Assembly: GCA_029309925.1 (NCBI GenBank) | Contig: JARKND010000005.1 | Span: 248,001 to 312,000 of the forward strand | Direction of reading: 5' to 3' | Source: Fulvivirgaceae bacterium JP3-4 | GTDB taxonomy: Bacteria; Bacteroidota; Bacteroidia; Cytophagales; Cyclobacteriaceae | DNA: 64,000 nt | The notes under the pieces: model-generated | Seen by the model: only the letters and a program-made list of their open reading frames with translations | Told to the model about the DNA's origin: nothing | Databases searched by the model: none | Program-made: the position numbers and the translations under genes | Shown here: positions 18,626 through 27,577 of the stretch, piece by piece | Position numbering within the stretch: the stretch's first letter is position 1 | Layout of the letters: every line of letters begins with the position of its first letter

Positions 18626-19339
18626 TCATTTCGCCAGAAATAAATAAACAGTCGGTTTTTTCGGAATTTCAACGCTTTGCAGGCGCCAATCGCGCACATA
18701 TCTCATCCTGATTGACTCCTCTTTGCCAGTGATATCCGTAGCAACGCATAGTTCAGTATCCCGACCTAATGAATTGATGAGTGCTTTAAAAACCTGATTA
18801 TTTCTGTAGGGGGTTTCTATGAACATCTGGGTTTGGCCAGACTTGCGCGACTCTTCTTCGAGCGATCGAATGGTACGGCTCAGGTCCTTTGAATCAATCG
18901 GCAAATACCCATGAAACGCGAATTTCTGACCGTTCAATCCAGACGCCATCAATGCCAGGAGCAGTGACGATGGACCCACCAGCGGTGTAACCAAAATTCC
19001 ATGTTTATGGCAATAATTTACAGCGATAGCGCCCGGGTCAGCCACTCCCGGGCATCCTGATTCGGAAACAACTCCAAGATCATGTCCGTCATGCACAGGG
19101 GCCAGAAGCTCCGGCAAGTCTGCCTCTTTTGATCCTTTGTTCAGGATTTTAAAGTCAAGGGCCTCTATGCTGTCATATATCTTCAGCGAACTGAGGAATC
19201 GCCTGGCCGTCCGCACATCTTCTGCGAGAAAGTGACGGATCGAAGGCAAAATATCCCTGCACTGCTGAGTAATTACCTTGTGCTGCGTATCATCAGCAAT
19301 AATGGTCGGAATCAAAAACACTCTACCTTTGTTGGCCAT
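18626..19339 (-). CDS. RsmI-like SAM-dependent methyltransferase (tetrapyrrole-methylase fold)
   Basis: 237 residues. It shares the tetrapyrrole methylase fold with RsmI, the 16S rRNA C1402 2'-O-methylase: LAEDVRTARRFL, GVVSESGCPGVADPG and LVGPSSLLLALMASGLNG are diagnostic. It is shorter than standard RsmI (about 280 residues) and lacks its C-terminal extension, matching the second RsmI-like group found in Bacteroidota. The target is therefore uncertain. It starts only 11 bases from the divergent DUF2905 gene and precedes metK. Confidence 0.82.
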   Translation of the reverse strand: MANKGRVFLIPTIIADDTQHKVITQQCRDILPSIRHFLAEDVRTARRFLSSLKIYDSIEALDFKILNKGSKEADLPELLAPVHDGHDLGVVSESGCPGVADPGAIAVNYCHKHGILVTPLVGPSSLLLALMASGLNGQKFAFHGYLPIDSKDLSRTIRSLEEESRKSGQTQMFIETPYRNNQVFKALINSLGRDTELCVATDITGKEESIRMRYVRDWRLQSVEIPKKPTVYLFLAK

Positions 19340-19350
19340 ACAAAACGTCT

Positions 19351-19569
19351 ATGGGCAAATTTCTAATAATTACCGGAATCATACTGGTGATTGCCGGCCT
19401 GGTGATCCAATTTTCTGATCGCGTTCCGTTTCTGGGCAGGCTGCCGGGCGATGTGCGCATCGAGCGTGGAAATTTTTCTTTCTACTTCCCAATCGCCACC
19501 AGTATTTTACTGAGCATTATCATTTCACTAATCCTTTATTTCATCAATAAAGGAAAGAGCGGAGGCTGA
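19351..19569 (+). CDS. DUF2905 family small membrane protein
   Basis: 72 residues with two transmembrane helices (about 4-22 and 45-65) and between them the conserved FLGRLPGDVRIERGNFSFYF segment of DUF2905. Function unknown. It is divergent from the RsmI-like gene with 11 bases between start codons, so each promoter must lie inside or next to the other gene. Confidence 0.85.
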   Translation: MGKFLIITGIILVIAGLVIQFSDRVPFLGRLPGDVRIERGNFSFYFPIATSILLSIIISLILYFINKGKSGG

Positions 19570-19671
19570 TACTTTTCGGATGCAGGAATACGTTTACATG
19601 AATAACTGTATCCACTCCACTTTCGGTAGTTTATTTGCCGATAATTTGCGAATTTCAAGGTTTTGTTAGCG

Positions 19672-22600
19672 GTGAAAAGAATTATAAAGATTGCCAGCTT
19701 TCTTATCCTCCTCCCGGCAGCTTTTTGTCTGAGCCAGGGCACTTCCACCGTTCCGCTTAACTTTCCAGACAGCATCCTGATCGTTTTCGAAAACACAAGA
19801 AATGTTGATGCTTCCGTGATCGGAAGTGGCTTTGCTTCCGGATGGGGAAACCTTCCGCTCGACCAGCAGCAGACGATCAGACGACACACTGCTTTGATGA
19901 AGAAGAAAAAATTTCCGCTTCGTCCACATATCGTCAGCTATTTCGGTGCGGTGGTCAACGCGAATAATGTTGAACGCACTGACGCCACTACCTTTTCAAA
20001 ATATCTTGCAGTCGCAGGAAAAGTGATTGAAAATTATCCACCCCAAAAAGCGCAGTTATTCTTCGCGGCTTCTAACACTTTTTTTCAGCATCATTCGCTG
20101 CATTATGAAAAGTCATATAAACTGGTGGCAGGTGACGATGAGTACGCATTCGAATATAAGGAAGCAGCACCGCTCGTTGATCTAAATGATACGACACAAT
20201 TTCAGTCTGTTCCTGATGGTGCGTCATCGGAGTCACAGGACACCTACCAGGAAGACACATACGATGACTCCGATTCGATTGCTGACGAGCCCATGCCACC
20301 GGTGTGGATGACGCCAGCGATCCAACCGGATCCGATGGGACCTGTGATCAGGTTTACCCGTGTAAGTCTGACGTTCATTACACCCTACGATTCTGTCACG
20401 CTGAAGCAAACCAAAGGAATCTATTCGCTGATGGATCGGCTGTTTGTTGGAGAAGGTGGAATGTTTGATTGGAGTGCTGCAGGACTTCACCCCGACTCTG
20501 TCAATTGCACGATGACCGGCTTCAACTTCAATGTCACTAAACCGGAATTCAAGGCTGATCTCGTCAAACTAAATTATCTTGGCAAAACTCCCGGGCTTAT
20601 TCCCGGAACGTTTGAGTTCAAGTCGCAACCGCGCAAGGATTCTGTCGCATCCACCTACCCCCGATTTAAATCTTACCAGAGCGATCTTACGATTAATGGC
20701 CTAAGCGATGAAAACGTAAAATACCGCGGTGGATTTTCGCTTACCGGCCCGCGGATTTCAAGCAGCTCCGCTATGGGTGAAGAAGCGATCATCGAGGTGT
20801 TCGCGGCAGGCGCAAAGAAGTTTGAAGCTAAATCCGCAGATTTCACTTTTGCCGAAAAGTCGATCTCGGCCACCAAAGCCCGCATTAACATTTTGCAAGG
20901 CAACGATTCAATCGTCCATTCGCTGGTGCGGATGAAGTACAGCTTCGACAACGACAGCACACAAAGGCTCCTGCTGATGAAAGATAAGGGAGACATGCGC
21001 AACGCCCCTTATGCAGCATCATTTTTCGGAATCGATTTTACAGCAGACATATTGCGCTGGGACCTTCATTCTGACAGCATGAACATCCAGACCGATGGTG
21101 GCAGAAACATCGTACCGATGATCATTGAATCTAATGATTTTTATGACATCGAAGATTATAGATTGCTGAAGGGGTCAGGCTTTAATTTCCATCCGTTGAC
21201 GCTGGTGGTTAGTTATTCTTTGAAGACAGGACTAAAAGAATTCTACACAGGAGATCTCGCCAACTTTTCAGGACGAGGGATTCCAGAAATCAAGTCCGCA
21301 GTCAGTTTTCTGGCGCAGAAGGGAATGGTCGTGTACAATCCAAAGACAGATATTGTGCGTGTTAAAGACAAGGCGATTGCGCTTGTTCGCGCCTTCCGTG
21401 GCGAAGCGGATTATGACAACCTGAAAATCCACTCGATCATTGACAGCTCTGCTAACGCGTCACTAAACTTTAAAAAGGGATACATGACCGTGCGCGGGGT
21501 CGAAGAATTTAAAGTCAGCGACTCGCTCAACGTTCGGATCGATCCGGACAGCAGCGTGATCACATTGATGCAAAACCGCGATCTTCAGTTTAATGGCACC
21601 ATCACTGCGGGAAACTTCGAGATCAGCGGAAAAGGTTTCACCCTGAAGTATGACAGCTTTTTTATCAACCTGGCACATATTGATTCCATCAATTTTTATG
21701 TGACAGAAAAGAATGCCCGCGGGCAGGAGATCAGGCGGAAGGTAAACAACTCGATGGTGGGAGCTGACTCCACCGCTGCCGCTGCAGGTGGGCTGGGCGA
21801 TATTTCGAAGTCGTCCGGAACATTGTTCATCAGCAAAGCCAACAACAAATCCGGGAAGGTAAAAGTCCCAAATTATCCCCGACTTGATGCGACTACTGGT
21901 GGCGTAATCTACTTCGATCGTGAAGAAGTTCTGCGCGGGGTCTATGACAGGTCGATGTTCTTTGTGGTGCCTCCGTTCAAACTTGACAGTCTCAACGATG
22001 CCGACCCTGCTTCAATTAATTTCGATGGAACGTTCGTGTCCAGTGGCATGTTCCCGAATTTCAAAGAGAAGTTGCATACGCAGCCTGATAAATCGCTTGG
22101 CTTCCTTCACCAGATTCCGACTTCAGGATACCAGTTGTATAAGGGTGATGGAAAAATGAACGGAGTATTGTCGATGGACACGCGTGGCCTTCGCGGAATT
22201 GGTACCATCGAGTTTCTTGCAGCAAAACTTTCTTCGCAGGATTTTATTTTCTACCCTGACTCCGTTATCACCAGAGGGAATCGCGCCATGATTGAACAGA
22301 AACAATTTGGAGCGGTGAAGTTTCCGCAGGCATCGTTGCCTGATTTCGATATGAAGTGGTATCCGAAGGAAGACAGAATGCGGCTGAAGAACCTGAAGGC
22401 ACCGTTCAACTTTTATGACTCCACTGCGCAGATGCAGGGTACGATCACGCTGTCAAAGAACGGTGTGGCGGGAGCTGGAAAACTTGAAACACGCGGCACT
22501 GAGCTGATCTCACGCGATATGAAATTCAACGCGGAAGATTTCAGCGCACGCCATGCAAGATTCAAGGTAAAGTCGGATGATCCGAACAAGCACCTGCTGG

Positions 22601-24459
22601 CAGGTAATGACATCAGGCTCCGATTTAACCTGCGCGAGAACTATGCAGACATCAGTCCGGAAGTTGAGGGCGTAGCTGCGATCGAATTCCCGTATGCGCA
22701 GTTCAAAACTTCGATTCCCAAAGCACACTGGGATCTGAATGCTCACAAGATTACTATGAGCAAAGACCCGAACGTACCGATTGAAAATTCTTACTTCTAT
22801 ACAACGCGCAAAGATCTCGACTCGCTCAGCTTTAATGCAGAGAAAGCGGAATACGATCTGAACACTCAGCAATTGAAAGTGATGGGTATACCGTATATCA
22901 CTGTAGCGGATGCACGCATCACGCCCGAGAACAACGAAGTTTTGATTCTTGAAAATGCCAGAATCGGAACATTGAAGAATACAACCATCGTGCTCGACAC
23001 ACTAAACGGTTATCACCGGCTCACAGAAGGCGTTGTAGACGTGATTTCGAGAAACGAGTTCAGCGGTTATGCCACTTATCAGTACGTCAACTTCCTGAAC
23101 GATACATTCGCCATCAAGATGACCGATTTCCACCTGGAGCCGATCGTAGAGACCGAACAGTCGAAACGTTCACAACGGAGAAAATCGGTGGCACAGATGC
23201 AGACCGTTGGTAAGGGTTCGGTAGAAGAAAATGAAAGCGTTGTGTTGGGTGCGGGGATGTTTTACAAAGGAGACCTCACCATGTACGCCACTCGTCCTGC
23301 ACTGCAACTCTCGGGCTATGTGAAACTCGATATTCGCAAGATCAAGGATTACAATACATGGATCCGCTACGAGCAGACCGGTGATGAAACCGAAGTATTC
23401 ATTCCATTCGATAAGGCGATAACGGAAGATGGCAGGCGCGCCTCTGCAGGTTTGCACTTCAACGAAGCTGACAATGAACTCTACATCACGTTCCTCAATG
23501 ATAAGAAGACCGAAGATGACGAATCTTTCTTCGAGCCAAGTGGTACGTTGTTTTACGACAAAGAGGCTAAAGAATACAAGATAGAAGACAGAGAAAAGGC
23601 AGCGGGAAATAAATTGTCGGGCAAAGTCTTCGGGTATAACGATGAGACCATGCAGGTGCGCTTTGAAGGACCTGTAAAATTTTTCAATGGCGTTAAAGGT
23701 TTCAATGTCATCAGCACCACCATCGGCTCTGGCAACCTCGAGACAAACGACATAAAAATGAACTCGATGGTTATTCTCGATGCAGACTTACCATCGACAG
23801 CGCTGGAGCTTATGGCGAGGAACCTTGCCGATGTAATCAAGAACGAAGGTGCAGAAGAAGGCCTTGGCGATCAGACTGAACTGTTGTACAAGATCGCTGA
23901 CATCGTAGGCGAGCCGCTTGCGAAAGATTACGAACAAAAGAGTCTTCAGGGGTATGTGCCGCTGGGAACACTTCCTCCACTGGTGAAACCGCTCGTCATC
24001 TCAAACGTCAACCTTAAATGGTCGCCTAAACAGAAAGGATTTTATAGTGAAGGACTCATAGGAATTTCGAACATCATGAAATCTGATGTCAACGGTGGCT
24101 TCGAAGGTTTTATGGAGATTCGAAAGACTGAAGATGGAGCGCCTGTGTTCCATTTGTTCTTCAAAGCATCGCCCGAAGCATGGTACTACTTTGGATTTGA
24201 AGACAATCGTCTGCTGGTGCACTCGTCCAATTCAGATTTTAATTCAGCGATCGCCAAGAAGAGCAATGCCGGCAAAGCGAAAGTCGGAGAAGTTGCATTC
24301 ATCCCGGGAAGCGATGATGAAACGCTTTCATTCATCAACAAATTCAGGAAGGAATACTATGGTATCGATGTCCCTTACAGTTTGTCTGACGGTTCGCAGG
24401 CTGTGCAGAAAAAAGCTGATGAGCCTGCCAAGAAGAAAGAAGAAGATGATGGGTTCTAG
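19672..24459 (+). CDS. Very large secreted beta-rich protein of unknown function
   Basis: About 1595 residues. I place the start at the GTG at 19672 (MKRIIKIASF), which begins a good signal peptide ending near CLSQG; an in-frame TTG lies three codons earlier. An acidic linker at about residues 190-210 (QEDTYDDSDS) separates an N-terminal part from a long array of beta-rich segments with no enzyme motif. Some stretches, for example QLKVMGIPYITVADARITPE and a preceding DLNAHKITMSKD, resemble the short repeated beta strands of LptA/OstA-like or AsmA-like envelope proteins, but this is only a resemblance. The C-terminus is Lys/Glu-rich and has no type IX secretion sorting domain. No operon partner is evident. 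Likely periplasmic or outer-membrane associated. Confidence 0.75.
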   Translation: MKRIIKIASFLILLPAAFCLSQGTSTVPLNFPDSILIVFENTRNVDASVIGSGFASGWGNLPLDQQQTIRRHTALMKKKKFPLRPHIVSYFGAVVNANNVERTDATTFSKYLAVAGKVIENYPPQKAQLFFAASNTFFQHHSLHYEKSYKLVAGDDEYAFEYKEAAPLVDLNDTTQFQSVPDGASSESQDTYQEDTYDDSDSIADEPMPPVWMTPAIQPDPMGPVIRFTRVSLTFITPYDSVTLKQTKGIYSLMDRLFVGEGGMFDWSAAGLHPDSVNCTMTGFNFNVTKPEFKADLVKLNYLGKTPGLIPGTFEFKSQPRKDSVASTYPRFKSYQSDLTINGLSDENVKYRGGFSLTGPRISSSSAMGEEAIIEVFAAGAKKFEAKSADFTFAEKSISATKARINILQGNDSIVHSLVRMKYSFDNDSTQRLLLMKDKGDMRNAPYAASFFGIDFTADILRWDLHSDSMNIQTDGGRNIVPMIIESNDFYDIEDYRLLKGSGFNFHPLTLVVSYSLKTGLKEFYTGDLANFSGRGIPEIKSAVSFLAQKGMVVYNPKTDIVRVKDKAIALVRAFRGEADYDNLKIHSIIDSSANASLNFKKGYMTVRGVEEFKVSDSLNVRIDPDSSVITLMQNRDLQFNGTITAGNFEISGKGFTLKYDSFFINLAHIDSINFYVTEKNARGQEIRRKVNNSMVGADSTAAAAGGLGDISKSSGTLFISKANNKSGKVKVPNYPRLDATTGGVIYFDREEVLRGVYDRSMFFVVPPFKLDSLNDADPASINFDGTFVSSGMFPNFKEKLHTQPDKSLGFLHQIPTSGYQLYKGDGKMNGVLSMDTRGLRGIGTIEFLAAKLSSQDFIFYPDSVITRGNRAMIEQKQFGAVKFPQASLPDFDMKWYPKEDRMRLKNLKAPFNFYDSTAQMQGTITLSKNGVAGAGKLETRGTELISRDMKFNAEDFSARHARFKVKSDDPNKHLLAGNDIRLRFNLRENYADISPEVEGVAAIEFPYAQFKTSIPKAHWDLNAHKITMSKDPNVPIENSYFYTTRKDLDSLSFNAEKAEYDLNTQQLKVMGIPYITVADARITPENNEVLILENARIGTLKNTTIVLDTLNGYHRLTEGVVDVISRNEFSGYATYQYVNFLNDTFAIKMTDFHLEPIVETEQSKRSQRRKSVAQMQTVGKGSVEENESVVLGAGMFYKGDLTMYATRPALQLSGYVKLDIRKIKDYNTWIRYEQTGDETEVFIPFDKAITEDGRRASAGLHFNEADNELYITFLNDKKTEDDESFFEPSGTLFYDKEAKEYKIEDREKAAGNKLSGKVFGYNDETMQVRFEGPVKFFNGVKGFNVISTTIGSGNLETNDIKMNSMVILDADLPSTALELMARNLADVIKNEGAEEGLGDQTELLYKIADIVGEPLAKDYEQKSLQGYVPLGTLPPLVKPLVISNVNLKWSPKQKGFYSEGLIGISNIMKSDVNGGFEGFMEIRKTEDGAPVFHLFFKASPEAWYYFGFEDNRLLVHSSNSDFNSAIAKKSNAGKAKVGEVAFIPGSDDETLSFINKFRKEYYGIDVPYSLSDGSQAVQKKADEPAKKKEEDDGF

Positions 24460-24464
24460 TGTAC

Positions 24465-24612
24465 GTTGATACGTTGATTCGCTGATACGTTTATTAGTTG
24501 AAACGTTGTGCGACTCAACAGTCAAGCTTATAATTATAACCACTGCTCTTCGAGGCGGAAAAGTTCTGCTCGGGCTTGAACGAATCAACCTAAACTAATC
24601 AACTAATCAACT
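24465..24612. repeat. Facing 8-bp repeat arrays after convergent stop codons
   Basis: 24465-24512 reads GTTGATAC, GTTGATTC, GCTGATAC, GTTTATTA, GTTGAAAC, GTTGTGCG, starting 6 bases after the stop of the giant gene. 24583-24612 reads AATCAACC, TAAACT, AATCAACT, AATCAACT, the reverse complement of the same unit (GTTGATTA type), and contains the TAG stop of the lipoprotein gene on the minus strand. The 70 bases between show nothing recognisable. Confidence 0.75.
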
Positions 24613-25115
24613 TCCCTTACAGCCTCCGGCTCATTTGTGGAAGCGATACACTCAAGTTTCCAGTTACCGTCATTCTGCTTGCGATAAATCGAAACCCACG
24701 CGTAGTGCGTTGTCTCTTCAACAGCGCTGCCGGTGCTGTCTTTTGCCAGCAGCACAACCAACTTATCAACGATAGTATACGCCAATGTATGGTCATCCGA
24801 AAACCGGATTTCTGGCGGACTGACGTCATCCCACTTTTTAAACTCCACCGCGTCAAAATATGACTGAAAGCGATCCATGTCCTTCCGGGGATCCGCTTTG
24901 CTGATCTTTCCGTGATTGAGCGAGATCAGGCTGCTGGCGAACTGATCAACCATGGCTTTCGCATTTTTACCGAAATGCGCTGAGCGCTGGGCTTCATGAA
25001 GTGCAAGAATTTTTTTCCGATCTTCTTCTTCACTGGAAGCGGAGTCCGGACTGCTGCACGAAAAAATCAACGCAGCGAAACAACTGATGAATGAAATTTT
25101 TCCAGTAACATGCAT
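24603..25115 (-). CDS. Lipoprotein with SnoaL/NTF2-like fold (DUF4440 type)
   Basis: 170 residues. Hydrophobic N-terminus with lipobox ALIFSC (Cys20). The mature protein has the SnoaL-like arrangement: helix KKILALHEAQRSAHFGKNAK, the AKMVDQFASSLISLNHGKIS turn, a long helix, then strands TLAYTIVDKLVVLL and HYAWVSIYRKQNDGNWKLECI. These are often secreted with no known ligand. It is divergent from the SMP-30-like gene with only 25 bases between starts. Its last codons and stop lie in an octamer array. Confidence 0.8.
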   Translation of the reverse strand: MHVTGKISFISCFAALIFSCSSPDSASSEEEDRKKILALHEAQRSAHFGKNAKAMVDQFASSLISLNHGKISKADPRKDMDRFQSYFDAVEFKKWDDVSPPEIRFSDDHTLAYTIVDKLVVLLAKDSTGSAVEETTHYAWVSIYRKQNDGNWKLECIASTNEPEAVREVD

Positions 25116-25140
25116 AACGTAATTAAATCAAAAGTCGCTT

Positions 25141-26127
25141 ATGAAAATATCCCGCGGATTACGGCAGTCAGGCAAATCGATTCAGTTTTCTGGTTTTTGT
25201 ATTATGCTTTTTGTTGTGATGAATTGCTACGCCCAGCAAAAGCCCAAAACAACTGCGGTTATCAAGGAAAAGGATATTATTCCCGAAGGCATTACTTACC
25301 ATGAAAAATCAAAAACTATTTTCCTTTCGAGCATTCATAAAAACAAAATTCTCGCGATATCTCAAGATGGTTTTGTAAGTGACTTTGTTCCGTCCGGAAA
25401 AGACGGGATCAAACAGGTTTTGGGAATGAAGGTCTTCAACGGACAACTGTGGGCATGCAACAACACAGCAGAAGAAGACACCATTGACCGCGAGGCAAAC
25501 ATTCATGTTTATGACATCGCCAGCAAAAAGCTTGTAAAACGAATCACGATTAAAGACGGGACAAAGCACTTGTTCAACGACCTGTACATCACCCGGAGTG
25601 GTGATGCATATGTAACTGATTCGGATGGCGCAGGTATCTTCCTCATTCGAAATGGCACTGATAAGGCAGAGCCATTTATTAAAGGTGGAACAATTCCCTA
25701 TCCCAATGGGATCACGGCAACGGCTGATGAGAAGAAAATTATCGTGAGCACCGGAGGCGGCCAGGGAATTGTATCGATCGATCTGAATACAAAGGAAATC
25801 AAGTCGATCACCCATGCACATTATTTTATCATAGGCGCGGACGGATTGTACCGATATAAAAACAAGCTGATCTCAGTGCAAAACGTGACCTTCCCGGAAG
25901 GAATTGTTGAAATGCAACTGAGTGACGATAACCAGACAATCACAGACATCAGGCATCTGGTGGTCGGCATTCCGGAATTTGACACACCGACTACGGGTGT
26001 TATTGCAGGCGATGAATTTTACTTCATTGCAAATAGCCAGTTGTTTCAACTCATAGGCAACAACGGTAAAATCAAAAATCCGGAAAAATTGAAGGACACT
26101 ACAATCATGAAGATTAGCCTGAATTAG
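25141..26127 (+). CDS. SMP-30/gluconolactonase-like beta-propeller protein
   Basis: 328 residues with an N-terminal signal-like hydrophobic stretch (residues about 18-32, ending CYAQQ). The rest is a six-bladed propeller of the SMP-30/gluconolaconase/LRE-like type: ITYHEKSKTIFLSSIHKNKI, FNDLYITRSGDAYVTDSDGA and PYPNGITATADEKKIIVST, where the Asn and Asp of NDLY and PNGI are the usual calcium ligands. It could hydrolyse lactones in the periplasm; the substrate is not clear. Followed by an M20 dipeptidase 51 bases downstream on the same strand. Confidence 0.8.
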   Translation: MKISRGLRQSGKSIQFSGFCIMLFVVMNCYAQQKPKTTAVIKEKDIIPEGITYHEKSKTIFLSSIHKNKILAISQDGFVSDFVPSGKDGIKQVLGMKVFNGQLWACNNTAEEDTIDREANIHVYDIASKKLVKRITIKDGTKHLFNDLYITRSGDAYVTDSDGAGIFLIRNGTDKAEPFIKGGTIPYPNGITATADEKKIIVSTGGGQGIVSIDLNTKEIKSITHAHYFIIGADGLYRYKNKLISVQNVTFPEGIVEMQLSDDNQTITDIRHLVVGIPEFDTPTTGVIAGDEFYFIANSQLFQLIGNNGKIKNPEKLKDTTIMKISLN

Positions 26128-26178
26128 TTGGTTGACAGCGCAGACATCACTTAATTTGCGCCAGTCAATTCAAGCATT

Positions 26179-27534
26179 ATGGTAAAGGCGTACATCAACG
26201 ACAATAAGGACCGGTTTCTTGCAGAACTTTTCGAATGGTTAAAAATTCCATCGGTGAGTGCCGACAGCCGGCACAAAGGCGATGTACGCAAGGCGGCTGA
26301 ATTCGTAAAGGAAAAACTGGTCGCTGCAGGTGTCAACAAGGCAGAACTTTGCGAAACGAAAGGACATCCAATCGTTTATGCTGAAAAGATTGTGAACCCG
26401 TCTCTTCCAACGGTACTGGTATACGGCCACTACGATGTCCAGCCTGCCGATCCCTTAAATCTGTGGACATCACCTCCGTTTGAGCCAGTTATTAAAGACG
26501 ACAAGATTTACGCGCGGGGAGCCTGTGACGATAAAGGTCAGGTGTATATGCACGTGAAAGCATTCGAGATCATGATGAAAAATAATCTCGTCCCGTGCAA
26601 CATCAAGTTCATGATTGAAGGCGAAGAGGAAGTCGGATCTGACAACCTCGGAACTTTCGTAAAAGAAAATAAAGCAAAGCTGAAAGCGGACGTGATTCTT
26701 ATATCCGATACGGCTTTGATCTCCCTTGAGCATCCTTCCATAACAACCGGTCTCCGCGGACTGAGTTACATGGAAGTAGAAGTTACTGGTCCGAACAGAG
26801 ACCTGCACTCAGGAGTCTATGGTGGCGCAGTTGCCAACCCCATTAATGCGCTTTGCAGCATGATCGCGTCCCTGCACGATGAAAATGGCAAAGTGACAGT
26901 TGAAGGATTTTACGACAAGGTGGCTGAGCTAAGCGCAGCGGAACGTGAAGCGCTGAACCGCGCACCATTCAACCTTTCGAACTATAAAAAAGATCTCGAC
27001 ATCAACGAAATAAAAGGAGAAAACGGTTACTCGACACTCGAGCGCACCGGAGTCAGACCAACACTCGATGTGAATGGAATCTGGGGGGGCTACACGGGCG
27101 AAGGCGCGAAAACGGTTTTGCCTTCCAAAGCACATGCAAAGATCTCGATGCGTCTTGTTCCAAACCAGGTGAGCGCAGAGATCACCGAACTTTTCACAAA
27201 GCACTTCCAGAAGATTGCACCACCTTACGTAAAAGTGAAAGTGATGGCACACCATGGAGGGGAGCCTGCAGTAACACCTACCAATTCAACTGCCTTCAAG
27301 GCCGCAAGCAAAGCGTTTGAAGAAGTCTGGGGCAAAACACCGATCCCAACACGAGACGGTGGAAGTATTCCAATCGTTGCCCTGTTCAAGCAGGAGCTCG
27401 GTCTGGATACAGTGCTGATGGGATTCGGCTTAGACAGCGATGCCATCCACTCACCGAACGAACACTTTGGTGTGAAGAACTTTTTGATCGGGATTGAAAC
27501 GATTGTAGCGTTTTACAAACATTTCGCAAAGTAG
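26179..27534 (+). CDS. M20 family dipeptidase (CNDP/carnosinase-like)
   Basis: 451 residues, cytosolic (no signal). Zinc peptidase with the metal-binding motifs VYGHYDVQPADPLNLW, RGACDDKGQVYMH and the catalytic EGEEEVGSDN; the dimerisation lid domain covers about residues 200-370, then HHGGEPAV and DSDAIHSPNE at the C-terminal metal site. It matches the beta-Ala-His dipeptidase-type members of M20 widespread in Bacteroidota, which cleave assorted dipeptides. It ends just before a hairpin repeat shared with the convergent radical SAM gene. Confidence 0.92.
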   Translation: MVKAYINDNKDRFLAELFEWLKIPSVSADSRHKGDVRKAAEFVKEKLVAAGVNKAELCETKGHPIVYAEKIVNPSLPTVLVYGHYDVQPADPLNLWTSPPFEPVIKDDKIYARGACDDKGQVYMHVKAFEIMMKNNLVPCNIKFMIEGEEEVGSDNLGTFVKENKAKLKADVILISDTALISLEHPSITTGLRGLSYMEVEVTGPNRDLHSGVYGGAVANPINALCSMIASLHDENGKVTVEGFYDKVAELSAAEREALNRAPFNLSNYKKDLDINEIKGENGYSTLERTGVRPTLDVNGIWGGYTGEGAKTVLPSKAHAKISMRLVPNQVSAEITELFTKHFQKIAPPYVKVKVMAHHGGEPAVTPTNSTAFKAASKAFEEVWGKTPIPTRDGGSIPIVALFKQELGLDTVLMGFGLDSDAIHSPNEHFGVKNFLIGIETIVAFYKHFAK

Positions 27535-27542
27535 TTGTGATT

Positions 27543-27577
27543 TAGTCGTCCAACCACAAGGCGTGGTGGGTCGACTA
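27543..27577. repeat. Dispersed hairpin repeat, copy 2
   Basis: TAGTCG (27543-27548) pairs with CGACTA (27572-27577), and ACCAC (27553-27557) with GTGGT (27563-27567). The left 25 bases match copy 1 at 5190. The closing CGACTA supplies the TAG stop codon of the radical SAM gene on the minus strand. It may act as a terminator for both convergent genes. Confidence 0.65.
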
